From positions 1 through 64,000 of the forward strand of contig JBHGBD010000014.1 of the NCBI GenBank assembly GCA_041946825.1: 64,000 nt of DNA, read 5' to 3'. Source of the DNA: CAZTHM01 sp041946825. GTDB lineage: Bacteria; Acidobacteriota; Terriglobia; UBA7540. This document shows, piece after piece, positions 32,104 to 41,042 of this stretch (positions are counted from its first letter, which is position 1; every line of letters begins with the position of its first letter). The notes beneath the pieces were generated by a model that was not told where the DNA came from, searched no databases, and saw nothing but the letters and a program-made list of their open reading frames with translations. Both the position numbers and the translations under genes were made by a program.

Positions 32104-33259
32104 GAACCTCCAGATAATCCTTCTCCGGCAATTTGGGGAACGGCGCGTGGGGCTCGGTCTGGTACCAGTAGGCGACGGAGGCGATATCGTCCTGGAGCGG
32201 CAGATAGCGGCCGCCGGAGCGCCAGCCGAGCGCCTGGATTGTCACCTTCAAATCCTTCTCGAAGCGGATGGGATCCATGATGTGCCAGCGGTAGAGCCCG
32301 AAGCGTGTGTTGGCGATGTAGTGTCCGTCGGGGCGAATCACCTGCGCGAGTCCCGAGTAAGGAGTTGAAAACGTCGTGTACTGTTCCTGTCCGGGCGGAC
32401 CGGAATCGAAATCGTAGGAGCCGCAGAAATAATCTTCCGTGCCGGTGCCGACGACGGTGGCGAACTTGTCGTCGCCGTCGAGATAGAATTTGATCTCGCC
32501 TTCGCCCCACCAGCCGTTATTGTTCACGCCCCAGGCCATGTAGGTCCCGACGTAGTGCCCCCAGCCTTTCACACCATCGAGAATCGTGTAGACGGATTTG
32601 TAGGGGAGAGGATTGGTACGGCGGAACTGCGCGTGGAAATACGCGGCGTCAGCGGGGACTTCGGTCAAAGTGTAATCGATCTGGTAGTAGATGGTCATCC
32701 GCTCGGCGTCGAGATTTTCCAGCGTGAGCCGGGCGGATTTGCGGAAGGGCATTTCCCAGTAGGAATTGAACGCGCTGCCGGGGTTGACGCAGATGGCGAG
32801 CGAGGAAATCTGCGCGTACTTGCCCCAGCCGCAGGCGAAGAAATCGCCGACGGGAGTTTCGACCGAAGGCGTGGTCTCTCCATCCCAGTAAATGCGCAGA
32901 ATGGAGTAGCGGAAGTGGCCGGTGGGAGTCATCCAGATGTGCTGGATGGCGCCGGGGCCCTGAATCTCGGCCAGCGTGAAAGTCGTTTTCGGCTCGACAC
33001 GCACGTAGGGGGAAACTTTCCAGCCCTGGCCGAGATCGCGCGCGGCCTTAAGCGCCGGGCCGTCGGTGGACATGCCGCCCTTGCCTTTTTCACCCGTGAA
33101 ATTCTCCGGGCTGATGGAGCGCGTTTTGGCGCGCGACAGGCGCGATAGATTTCCCAAGCCCAGATTCAATCCGTTGTAATCCGATTTCTGCTCCTGCGCT
33201 TCGACGAGCAGCGCGCCGGAGACGATGAGACCGAAGACAACCCAGAATATTCTCCTCAT
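32099..33259 (-). CDS. Exported DUF2961 / GH172-like protein
   Basis: 386 aa. Signal peptide MRRIFWVVFGLIVSGALLVEAQ. The mature protein is a double jelly-roll with WGEGEIKFYLDGD (about 251-263) and VGTGTEDYFCGSYDF. The Glu in GTGTEDY (E275) and the preceding G-E-G-E match the catalytic acids reported for GH172 difructose dianhydride/fructofuranosidase enzymes. Acts on extracellular fructans or arabinofuranosides. Length fits the single-domain members. Confidence 0.92.
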   Translation of the reverse strand: MRRIFWVVFGLIVSGALLVEAQEQKSDYNGLNLGLGNLSRLSRAKTRSISPENFTGEKGKGGMSTDGPALKAARDLGQGWKVSPYVRVEPKTTFTLAEIQGPGAIQHIWMTPTGHFRYSILRIYWDGETTPSVETPVGDFFACGWGKYAQISSLAICVNPGSAFNSYWEMPFRKSARLTLENLDAERMTIYYQIDYTLTEVPADAAYFHAQFRRTNPLPYKSVYTILDGVKGWGHYVGTYMAWGVNNNGWWGEGEIKFYLDGDDKFATVVGTGTEDYFCGSYDFDSGPPGQEQYTTFSTPYSGLAQVIRPDGHYIANTRFGLYRWHIMDPIRFEKDLKVTIQALGWRSGGRYLPLQDDIASVAYWYQTEPHAPFPKLPEKDYLEVQ

Positions 33260-33287
33260 TGAGATGTCCTCCTAAGGAATGCCTTTG

Positions 33288-33405
33288 ATGAATACCCTCA
33301 CCCGTCCGTCGGCCGACGGACACCCTCTCCCCGAGGGAGAGGGCTGAAGTCAAAAAACCTTGCTCCCCTCCCCCGCTGGGTGAGGGGCGGGGGTGAGGGC
33401 GTCAT
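33288..33405. repeat. Palindromic CCCTCACCC/CTCTCCC repeat cluster
   Basis: Two units: ACCCTCACCCGTCCGTCGG with CCGACGGACACCCTCTCCCCGAGGGAGAGGG, and CCCCTCCCCCGCTGGGTGAGGGG. Intergenic between the GH172-like gene and purB. Confidence 0.6.
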
Positions 33406-34697
33406 TCTCCAAACACGCGTTTGAACATCGCATCCACGTGGCCGAGGTAGCGTTCGACGTTGAAGACGGCGACGATTTCCTCCAGCGAAAGGAACTTGCG
33501 GATATCTTCGTCCCGCTCGACCAGGGCGCGAAAATCTTCGCGCGTTTCCCAGACCTTCATGGCGTTGCGCTGCACCCAGCGGTAGGCGTCCTCGCGCGCC
33601 GCGCCCTTATTCGCCAAATCGAGAAGTAACTGGCCGGAGTAAATCAACCCTTTCATCATGTTCAAATTCTCGATCATGCGCTCGGGGTAGACGAACATCT
33701 GCTCGACAAGCCTCGTGGTTTTGTCGAGGAGGTAATCAACGAGAATAGTTGAATCCGGCAGGATAACTCGCTCAACGGAGGAGTGGGAGATGTCGCGCTC
33801 GTGCCAGAGGGCCACGTTTTCGAGCGCCGCCTGGGCGTTGGCTCGCACCACGCGCGCCAAGCCACAGATTTGCTCGGAAGTCACAGGATTGCGTTTGTGC
33901 GGCATCGCCGATGAACCTTTTTGCCCGGCGGAAAAGTATTCTTCCGCCTCGCGCACTTCGGTGCGCTGCAGGCCGCGCACTTCCAGCGCGATCTTTTCGA
34001 GCGACGCCGCGATCACCGCCAGCGTGCAGACGTAAAACGCGTGCCGGTCGCGCTGGATCACCTGGTTGGTGATGGGCGCGGGCGCGAGGCCCAGCTTCGC
34101 GCAGATGCGTTCTTCGAGCTCCGGCGTCGAGTGGCCGTACATGCCGACGGCGCCGGAGATTTTTCCCACGCGCAACTGCTCGGCGGCGAACTGGAAGCGC
34201 TCGAGATTCCGCCGGCACTCGGCGTACCAGATCGCGATCTTGCAGCCGAAAGTGATGGGCTCCGCGTGGATGCCGTGCGTGCGGCCCATCATCGGCGTGT
34301 GCTTGAATTCGTGCGCGCGCTTCTTCAGCACCTCGCGCAGCCCTTCCAGGCCCTTGAGCAGAATCTCCGAAGCGTCGCGAATCTGCAGCGCCTGCGCGGT
34401 GTCCACGACGTCGTTCGACGTCAGGCCGTAGTGCAGGTAGCGCGCTTCCGCGCCGATGCTCTCCGCGACGTTGGTGGTAAAGGCGATCACGTCGTGCTTG
34501 ACCTGCTTCTCGATTTCAAGGATACGCTCGACGTTGAACGCGGCCTTCTCACGAATGGCGCGTGCGGCTTCGGCGGGAATCATGCCGATTTCGGCTTCCG
34601 CCTCGGCGGTGGCAATCTCGACGTCGAGCCAGCGCTGGAATTTGTTCTGGTCGCTCCAGATGCGGCCCATTTCCTTGCGCGTGTAACGGGGAATCAT
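33402..34697 (-). CDS. purB: Adenylosuccinate lyase
   Basis: Purine synthesis: cleaves SAICAR and adenylosuccinate, releasing fumarate. 431 aa from ATG 34697, the normal size (MIPRYTRKEMGRIWSDQNKFQRWL). The fumarase/aspartase signature GSSAMPHKRNP is intact, as are the catalytic His region MMGRTHGIHAEPITFG and LTSNDVVDTAQALQ. The C-terminal domain is complete. The longer upstream frame overlaps the divergent lipoprotein gene's leader and is rejected. Confidence 0.97.
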   Translation of the reverse strand: MIPRYTRKEMGRIWSDQNKFQRWLDVEIATAEAEAEIGMIPAEAARAIREKAAFNVERILEIEKQVKHDVIAFTTNVAESIGAEARYLHYGLTSNDVVDTAQALQIRDASEILLKGLEGLREVLKKRAHEFKHTPMMGRTHGIHAEPITFGCKIAIWYAECRRNLERFQFAAEQLRVGKISGAVGMYGHSTPELEERICAKLGLAPAPITNQVIQRDRHAFYVCTLAVIAASLEKIALEVRGLQRTEVREAEEYFSAGQKGSSAMPHKRNPVTSEQICGLARVVRANAQAALENVALWHERDISHSSVERVILPDSTILVDYLLDKTTRLVEQMFVYPERMIENLNMMKGLIYSGQLLLDLANKGAAREDAYRWVQRNAMKVWETREDFRALVERDEDIRKFLSLEEIVAVFNVERYLGHVDAMFKRVFGE

Positions 34698-34872
34698 GGC
34701 GATTTGGATTTGCGAGTTTGGATTTTCGATTCCACCGCGCGGAATCGAAGGGCCCATCCTACCACAGGCAGGCGCCAAAGGCTTTTGGCCAGGAAACATC
34801 GAGGAGAGAGCGGTATACTCTCCGCATGTCCGCACCTGTGAACTTGCCTTTCCGGTGGAGGGAGTCGGCCCA

Positions 34873-35478
34873 ATGGTCGCACGGCTTCATGTTGTCATGT
34901 TCTTCCTGACCTGTGCAGTCGCCTGCCAGCAGCGCCAGCCGCCGGCGCATTTAACCGCCTTCGAGGACAACGCCAAGTGGGGTTACCGGGACGACCGCGG
35001 AGTCGTCGTGATCCCGCCCAGGTTTGAGATCGCCCAGGAGTTCTCAAATGGCATCGCCGCGGTCGTTGACGGCGAAGGTTGGGCCTACATCAACACGCAC
35101 GGGGAAGTCCTGGTTCGGCCCCTGGTCGTCGACAACGGCCCTGACTACTTCAATGAAGGGCTTGCACGTTTCCAACTGCAGGGAAAAATCGGATTCTTCG
35201 ATTCAGCGGGTCGAATCGTCATCGCGGCAAAGTTTGATTTTGTCTGGCCGTTCTCCGAGGGGCTGGCGGGTTTCTGTGAGGGGTGCAAAGAAGTCCGAGT
35301 GAATGATGAACACAGCGCTCTACGAGGCGGCAAGTGGGGCTTTATCGACCGTAACGGACATCCGGTCATCCCCGCCCGGTTTGACGAGGTGGAGAGTTTC
35401 CGAAGTGGCCGGGCGCGAGTGAAACTCCAGGGGAAGTCGGCCGACATCGATAAAAAAGGCCAGGTATTGATGGACTAG
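34873..35478 (+). CDS. WG-repeat lipoprotein
   Basis: 201 aa from ATG 34873. The N-terminal signal FFLTCAVAC contains a lipobox (A-V-A-C). Then WG/KWG repeats: NAKWGYRDDRGVVVIPPRFEIAQEFSNGIAAV, GWAYINTHGEVLV, GKIGFFDSAGRIVIAAKFDFVWPFSEGLAGF and GKWGFIDRNGHPVIPARFDEVESFRSGRARV. This is a beta-repeat, probably protein-binding domain on the envelope. Function unknown. Confidence 0.88.
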   Translation: MVARLHVVMFFLTCAVACQQRQPPAHLTAFEDNAKWGYRDDRGVVVIPPRFEIAQEFSNGIAAVVDGEGWAYINTHGEVLVRPLVVDNGPDYFNEGLARFQLQGKIGFFDSAGRIVIAAKFDFVWPFSEGLAGFCEGCKEVRVNDEHSALRGGKWGFIDRNGHPVIPARFDEVESFRSGRARVKLQGKSADIDKKGQVLMD

Positions 35479-35564
35479 GTGTTGGAGTCGGCAAGCCCCA
35501 CGAAGAATGGCGCGTGGCAAGCGGGCGTCGAGCCGCAAGAACACCGTCAGATTCAAGCTCCGAG

Positions 35565-35837
35565 CTAAATGAAGACGACCGACTGGACGCCGGAAATTTC
35601 GAAGCGTTTGCGGCAGCGCACATTCTTGCACATGACGAGGTCGTCGCGGCGGATCATGTAAGACTGCGCCTTCGCGAACTTCGCTCGATCACGCTCGTCG
35701 GCGCCGCGCGGGAGCGACTGCTTCTTCGTACGTACGAGCCAACGGATCTCGTAAGTATCGGTTTGGCGGCAATGCAGGCAGGAGAGAGTTGCGGGCTTAT
35801 GGGTTTCCGTCTCGTTATAAAAGTCACGCTCATCCAT
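35565..35837 (-). CDS. Small zinc-ribbon-like protein
   Basis: 90 aa. Two cysteine pairs, C-L-H-C (about 20-23) and C-x4-C (about 70-75, CKNVRC), separated by a basic stretch with LPRGADERDRAKFAKAQSYMIRRDDL. This is the spacing of a two-knuckle zinc ribbon. No family assigned. Confidence 0.6.
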   Translation of the reverse strand: MDERDFYNETETHKPATLSCLHCRQTDTYEIRWLVRTKKQSLPRGADERDRAKFAKAQSYMIRRDDLVMCKNVRCRKRFEISGVQSVVFI

Positions 35838-35962
35838 AGGGTCGCTATTCTAATCCTTATCCGGCCGGAAGGCTACCTTGCATCCGGCCATGCGCGTATA
35901 ATGGTCCCGGAATCTCTTAAGCCCTGCGCCCTCGCCACTCTTGTCGTACGGAGACGATCCCC

Positions 35963-36145
35963 ATGGCCGTTCCCTTCTCCGAGCAAGAATTAGCCGAATT
36001 CATATTTGACCGCATCATCGTCCATTGTCCGAAGTGCCCGGACGTGGCTTGCATTCGCTACGCCTGCACCAAGGTCGCAGACGATCTGCTCGATCTCGCC
36101 GAGATTTGCTACAAGACAACTCCGGTTTCGGACGGCGGCGATTGA
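35963..36145 (+). CDS. Small cysteine-containing protein
   Basis: 60 aa from ATG 35963 with GGAGA upstream. AVPFSEQELAEFIFDRIIVHCPKCPDVACIRYACTKVADDLLDLAEIC has six cysteines, including C-P-K-C, which could bind a metal. No known family; moderate support because of length. Confidence 0.5.
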   Translation: MAVPFSEQELAEFIFDRIIVHCPKCPDVACIRYACTKVADDLLDLAEICYKTTPVSDGGD

Positions 36146-36266
36146 GTGCGGTGACGAGTGGCAAGTGACGAGTGACGAGTAGGCTGAATTTCCGGCAGCC
36201 CTCGATCAAACTGGGCTGACGGTGTTTTTGATTCTAACCTTCTGGCTCCTTGCTTCCTCTTTGCAA
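36146..36266. repeat. GTGACGAGT short-period repeat
   Basis: At 36149-36182 the unit GTGACGAGTGGCAAGTGACGAGTGACGAGT is a tandem text-like repeat. The rest of the gap is plain intergenic sequence. Confidence 0.5.
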
Positions 36267-37814
36267 CTATCCCGGCCAGTTCGCAAACGCGTACAGGATA
36301 TCGACGTACGACTGTTCGGCCCGGACGATTCCGGCGACCTTGTCGTTTCCCTCGATGACAATGTACTCGTCGTGGCTATGAGCGCGGTCGCCGTGGCCAA
36401 GTCCGCCGTCCACGGCAGGAAGGTTAAGGGGCGGCCGCGTGTATTGCGCCTGAGGGCTCGAGCCCGCCTCGCGCGGCCAGATCGCCGGTTCGATTCCGTA
36501 CTCCTTGTACACGCTGATCACCGACTGAACCACGGGCGCCTTCACGGAAGTCTGGCTCCACTCGTCACCTCCACCGATGGGGATGATTTCGATGTCGGAA
36601 TAGCCGTGTTTGTCGAGGTGGCGGCGAATCAATTCCTGCGTCGGCTTGATTTCCTGGTTGGGGACGAGCCGGCAATCGAGCTTGGCCGCGGCGCGGTCTG
36701 GAAGAATGGTTGCCATTCCGGGGCCCGTGTAACCCGACCAGAGGCCGTCAATATTCAGTGACGTGTCGAAGATCAAATGGCGCACAGCTTCTGCGTCCGT
36801 CCAGTTGTTGATCCAAACCTTAGAGTTTTGTTTTTCTCCCACCAGCAGCCGCTCGGGAAACTTCTGAAGCAATGTGTTGTAAAGCTCCAGCTCTTCCTGG
36901 TTGGGCGGGCGGATCGTGTCAGAGAGGCCGTCGATGAGAATCTGATTCCCGTCGGCCTTGACCATGGTGTTGAGCGCCTTGATGAGCCGCCAGGTGGGGC
37001 TGTCGAGGATGGCTTTGCGGCTGCTATGAATGGGACGGTTCTGCGGCCCGCGGCCCCACGCCTTGCCCGAGCAGACCAACTCCACCGAACAGATTCCTTT
37101 CCCGCCCAGCCCCATGCGGATGTTACCTTCGGCATCCTGCGATGGTCCCAGCGTCAGGTGGGCGTTGCACTTCTTCAGCCGGTCGCGGTAGGGCGCGAGT
37201 ACCTGATGGAAGTGCGTGCTCCCCTGCTCCTCCTCGCCGTCGCAAGTGAACATGATGTTGACGGGCAGCTTGCCCTCGAGTTCGAGAATGGAATCCATGG
37301 CGTTGAAGACCATAGCGTCCGCGCCCTTGTCATTCACCGCGCCCCGCGCCATGATGACGTCGCCAAAGGGAGCGAGCTTGACGACGTTCGCGGCCAGCGG
37401 CGGCGAACTCCATTCCTTCTCGTCAAACGGCTGCGTGTCGTACATGATGTAGAAGGAAAGGGTCTTGGGCGCTCCCGCGTCGTAGTAAGCCCAAACGCCC
37501 GGGTGGCCGTCGGTCTTGACCAGCTCCACTTCCTTGCAGCCCAGCCGCTTGAAGTAGCTCATCAAAAGGCCGGCGCATTCCTGAATGCCCAATCCCCAGC
37601 TCGAGACGCTCGGCTGGCGCAGGTATTCCTGCACGCGCGCGATATGACGGTCTTTGTTCTTCGCGATGTGGTCATGAATCTTGCGCACACGCTCGGAGCG
37701 CAGAACGTCTTCCGCAAAACTCGCTGGCGCGTCGAGAAATGAGAAGAATCCGCCCGCCGCTGACGCGACCGCGCCGGTTGTAAGCTTCAGAAATTCTTGG
37801 CGAGACATGTTCAT
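36267..37814 (-). CDS. Exported M20-like metallopeptidase
   Basis: 515 aa with a long exported-type N-terminus (FLKLTTGAVASAAGGFFSFL). Two-domain M20 layout: catalytic part, dimerisation insert about 230-390, catalytic remainder. Asp162 in ARGAVNDKGAD, Glu194-Glu195 in CDGEEEQGS and the late His in AHSHDEY are in place. The first zinc ligand, normally His in (Y)GHxDVxP, is Met here: YIMYDTQP (M124, D126). This may define a subfamily with different metal binding. Last gene of a five-gene minus-strand run. Confidence 0.85.
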   Translation of the reverse strand: MNMSRQEFLKLTTGAVASAAGGFFSFLDAPASFAEDVLRSERVRKIHDHIAKNKDRHIARVQEYLRQPSVSSWGLGIQECAGLLMSYFKRLGCKEVELVKTDGHPGVWAYYDAGAPKTLSFYIMYDTQPFDEKEWSSPPLAANVVKLAPFGDVIMARGAVNDKGADAMVFNAMDSILELEGKLPVNIMFTCDGEEEQGSTHFHQVLAPYRDRLKKCNAHLTLGPSQDAEGNIRMGLGGKGICSVELVCSGKAWGRGPQNRPIHSSRKAILDSPTWRLIKALNTMVKADGNQILIDGLSDTIRPPNQEELELYNTLLQKFPERLLVGEKQNSKVWINNWTDAEAVRHLIFDTSLNIDGLWSGYTGPGMATILPDRAAAKLDCRLVPNQEIKPTQELIRRHLDKHGYSDIEIIPIGGGDEWSQTSVKAPVVQSVISVYKEYGIEPAIWPREAGSSPQAQYTRPPLNLPAVDGGLGHGDRAHSHDEYIVIEGNDKVAGIVRAEQSYVDILYAFANWPG

Positions 37815-37854
37815 GAATTTCTCCTCAGAAACATTCGTGACTTTGACCAGCGCT

Positions 37855-39198
37855 CTATTTCAGGTCGTTTCGTATCACCACCCCGCCCTTCATCACCAAC
37901 TTCACGCGCTCAAGTTCGGTGATATCGGCAAGGGGATCGCCCGAGACGGCAACGAGGTCGGCGAACTTCCCTTCCTCGATCGACCCGACGCGATCCTGCC
38001 AGCTCATCAATTCCGCCGCCACCGACGTCGCCGCGCGCAGCGCTTGCGCGGGCGTCATTCCGAATTTCACCATGTAAGCAAATTCGCGCGCCTGCGTCCC
38101 GTGCGGGTAGGGGCCCACGTCGGTCCCGAATGCGATCTTGACCCTGCGGGCCAATGCCTTGCGAAAACTCGCCTCGTGAATGCGCGCCCGGCTGGTTTTC
38201 CCGCCCGTAGCGCGCAAGTCCTCATCCGGCTCGAGTTCATACGGGAGGAGCGTCGCGACCAGATAGATTCCCTTCGCGACCATCTTTTCGACCGAGGCGT
38301 CATCAAGGTCAAGGCCGTGTTCAATGGAGTCCACTCCCGCCTCGAGGCAGTTGCGCAAGCCCTCGCCGCCATACGAATGGCACGCTACCTTCACGCCTTC
38401 GCGGTGCGCCTCATCGACGATCGCTTTCGTCTCGTCCAGCGTCAGCGTGGGAATGCTGACCAACTTTCCTTCCGACGTGAAGTAGAAGCGGTGAGTGGAG
38501 TAGATCTTGATGAGGTCGGCGCCGTACTTGATTTGTTCTCGGACGGCCTTGCGGGCCTCGTCGGGCGTGTCGACAATCTGCACGCCCGTTGGCACCGTGA
38601 CCTCCGGCGAGTACCCTTCAAGTGGGTAGCCGCCTGTGGTTGAGATAGCGCGAGTCACCACCTGAAGGCGCGGGCCGGGGATGAGCCCGCGATTGATGGC
38701 GTTGCGAACGTCCACGTCGCTGTACATCGCGCCCTCGGTTTCCAGGTCGCGCATTGTGGTGAAGCCCGCCTCGAGGTCCTTCTTCGCATTCACCACCGCT
38801 TCGATAGTTCGATACTGCCAGGATTCCTTCAAGAGCTGTTCGTCGTACCGCCCATTGGATTCCCCGGTCAGGAACAAATGCGTGTGCGCGTCGATCAAAC
38901 CGGGGAGGACGGTAGCGCGGCTGAGGTCAATGATCTCCGCGCCCGCCGGAATCCTGACGCGATCGCTCGGTCCGACCTCCATGATTCGATCACCCTGAAC
39001 CACTACAACCTGGTTCGTCAGCAGCCGGTCCGACTTACCGTCGAACAGCCGCCCGGCCCGAATGGCGACCACGCGATTCCGATCTGTGCCCGGTGAGGCA
39101 TCTTGCATCGCAGGGCCAAATTGACACCACCCGTGGGAACTCCCCATCGCGAAGAAAGAGGCGAGTGCAATCGTGCCCAAGTAGAGTCTCCGCATCAT
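37855..39198 (-). CDS. Exported amidohydrolase (Xaa-Pro dipeptidase/imidazolonepropionase-like)
   Basis: 447 aa. Signal peptide MMRRLYLGTIALASFFAMGSSHGWC. Amidohydrolase TIM-barrel with VLPGLIDAHTHLF (H-x-H), the bridging Lys in DLIKIYST, His in VACHSYGG, His in SIEHGLDLD and Asp in IAFGTDVGPYPHG. Typical of exported members that hydrolyse Xaa-Pro dipeptides or organophosphate-like substrates. 40 bp upstream of the M20-like gene, so the pair probably acts together on peptides. Confidence 0.92.
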   Translation of the reverse strand: MMRRLYLGTIALASFFAMGSSHGWCQFGPAMQDASPGTDRNRVVAIRAGRLFDGKSDRLLTNQVVVVQGDRIMEVGPSDRVRIPAGAEIIDLSRATVLPGLIDAHTHLFLTGESNGRYDEQLLKESWQYRTIEAVVNAKKDLEAGFTTMRDLETEGAMYSDVDVRNAINRGLIPGPRLQVVTRAISTTGGYPLEGYSPEVTVPTGVQIVDTPDEARKAVREQIKYGADLIKIYSTHRFYFTSEGKLVSIPTLTLDETKAIVDEAHREGVKVACHSYGGEGLRNCLEAGVDSIEHGLDLDDASVEKMVAKGIYLVATLLPYELEPDEDLRATGGKTSRARIHEASFRKALARRVKIAFGTDVGPYPHGTQAREFAYMVKFGMTPAQALRAATSVAAELMSWQDRVGSIEEGKFADLVAVSGDPLADITELERVKLVMKGGVVIRNDLK

Positions 39199-39267
39199 GA
39201 ATCCTCCCAGGGGCGATTCTGGGACCTCAAATATCCAGGCGTTAATTCACCATCCGGCATTCACTAT

Positions 39268-39975
39268 TCAAGGTCCGCCTCCCCCAACGCGGTGAACGTC
39301 GTGCCTAAGCAGCCACGGCCCAAGCCACGCGAGCGCCACGACATCGATGAGAAAATGCGCCACAATTGACGGGTAGAGGCTTCCCAGGCGAACGACAGGA
39401 AGGGCCAGAAAGGCGCCCAGCAAAGCTGCCCTGGCCATCCCACTCGAACCCTGGTAAGCGTGCGCCAATCCGAAAGCTAATGAGGAGACCACCCAAGCCA
39501 GGGAGGGTGAACCCCACCACCCCAGTATTTCCCGGAGAAGAAAGCCGCGATAGAGAAACTCCTCGCAGAGTGCCGCTGTGGGAGCCAGGAACAGGACAGC
39601 GAGCAGCCGCTCACGCGGTGTTCGCGGGATGAGCAGGCGCACAAGGTCGGCTTCGTCAGGCAGCCAGTTGCGCCGCTCCAGAGACACAACCAATCCCAAG
39701 GCAGCAAGCGAGACGACGGTCAGGACGACGGCCCAGCGGACCATCGGCCCAAACCCCACCGCACCGAAGCCGATGGCACGAAGACCCGGCCCGACCGTCA
39801 CCACAACCAGGACTCCGAGCGACGCCAGGAGCCACTGAGAGAGGGCCGCCGAAAGATATAGATCCAGACGAGGGAGAAGACGGAGGTCGGCGCGCCGCGC
39901 GGTGACAAACGAAAGGACGGGGACTCCGGCGACGAGCAGGACTGCAAAAAGGATCTCTACGAGTTTGCCGAGCAT
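39268..39975 (-). CDS. CPBP-family intramembrane metalloprotease
   Basis: 235 aa, 6-8 membrane helices. The three CAAX-protease (Rce1/CPBP) motifs are present: E138-E139-x3-R143 in CEEFLYRGFLLREIL, H172 in FGLAHAYQG, and H207-x3-D211 in HFLIDV. Possible roles are membrane proteolysis or peptide processing/self-immunity. No visible ribosome binding site at the ATG. Confidence 0.92.
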   Translation of the reverse strand: MLGKLVEILFAVLLVAGVPVLSFVTARRADLRLLPRLDLYLSAALSQWLLASLGVLVVVTVGPGLRAIGFGAVGFGPMVRWAVVLTVVSLAALGLVVSLERRNWLPDEADLVRLLIPRTPRERLLAVLFLAPTAALCEEFLYRGFLLREILGWWGSPSLAWVVSSLAFGLAHAYQGSSGMARAALLGAFLALPVVRLGSLYPSIVAHFLIDVVALAWLGPWLLRHDVHRVGGGGP

Positions 39976-40012
39976 AAAGGAGGCCCTGGAATCACCGCGC
40001 CGTCGAAATCCT

Positions 40013-40975
40013 TTACTCCTTCTTTTCGAGTGTGCCCCGCACGGTGCGGAAGGCGCCCCCCTGGGTCAAGTCCAGCGTTTGGCTGTCGGTTTTGTAGCCC
40101 GGCATCTTGAGGTCCAGACGACGCACGGCTGGCAGCAACTTCAAGATCGACGGCGTGTTGCCGTAGTACTCGTCGTTCAACATGATTTCCGCGCCTGTGG
40201 GGTCCGAGAAACATTCCACCGTCACGCGGTCGGCTCCGACCGCAGTTTCCTGCGCCGCGGGCGTCGAAGCGGCCTTCGGGACTGGAGCCGAAGCCTGAGG
40301 GGTCTGAACCGATTTGACTGCAGCAGTAGATTGTGCCGGCGGTCGAGAAGCTTGCGTCGCGGCCGAAGCAGGCGAAGACGGCGCTGGAGCGGTCTGCGAA
40401 GGGGAACGCGTTGGCGCGGAGACTGCCGGAACAGTCACGGGCTGTGGCGGAGGGTGTGCCGCGGGCTTGGTCTCGGGAGGCGGACTCGTGGCCGGGAGCG
40501 CACTCGGCACGGTCGTCGGGGCCCCCGCCGCTTCGACGTCAACGTCTCCGTCGATGTAGGCAGTGAACTCCGTCCCGACGGCCGCTCCAACCCCGTCCCC
40601 CAATCGCGTCTCGATCTTGATCTGGTCCTTGGCCGGATTCGAAGTCTTCTCCCGCACCGAGCGGAGCTTCATTTCGCGCAGGTTCGGCAGTCTCAGCCCC
40701 TGCACGTCGAATTTAACCTCCTTGCCCCTCTTGACGCTTTGCACGGCCCCCCACGCAATCGAACCCTCGGGAATGGCCACAACACCCCCGATGTTCACGG
40801 CGTGCGCCACCGCGAAGTCCACGCGCTGGCCGACTTCCGCACGCCCGCTCGAAAGTTCAGCCTTCAGCTGCAACGGAACTGGCGTGCCGTCGGGAACGCG
40901 GACGCTTGCCGCCCATGTCGGCATCACCGTGATGGCGCCCACCACGGCCAGAAGCCACACGCGCCAGTCACTCAT
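40013..40975 (-). CDS. Exported PEGA-type domain protein 1
   Basis: 320 aa from ATG 40975 with a strong GGAGGGAGAA site. Signal peptide, then a beta domain (VPDGTPVPLQLKAELSSGRAEVGQRVDFAVAHAV ... IPEGSIAWGAV) and a long Pro/Ala/Ser/Thr linker (about 155-245). A C-terminal PEGA-like domain follows: VTVECFSDPTGAEIMLNDEYYGNTPSILKLLPAVRRLDLKMPGY. Same two-part build as the next gene upstream. PEGA domains are thought to be surface or S-layer-associated. Confidence 0.85.
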   Translation of the reverse strand: MSDWRVWLLAVVGAITVMPTWAASVRVPDGTPVPLQLKAELSSGRAEVGQRVDFAVAHAVNIGGVVAIPEGSIAWGAVQSVKRGKEVKFDVQGLRLPNLREMKLRSVREKTSNPAKDQIKIETRLGDGVGAAVGTEFTAYIDGDVDVEAAGAPTTVPSALPATSPPPETKPAAHPPPQPVTVPAVSAPTRSPSQTAPAPSSPASAATQASRPPAQSTAAVKSVQTPQASAPVPKAASTPAAQETAVGADRVTVECFSDPTGAEIMLNDEYYGNTPSILKLLPAVRRLDLKMPGYKTDSQTLDLTQGGAFRTVRGTLEKKE

Positions 40976-41042
40976 TTCTCCCTCCCCGGCCTCGAATCCA
41001 CAGGGCAGGATGCGTGGCAAGATAAGCGCGATGACAGAACCT

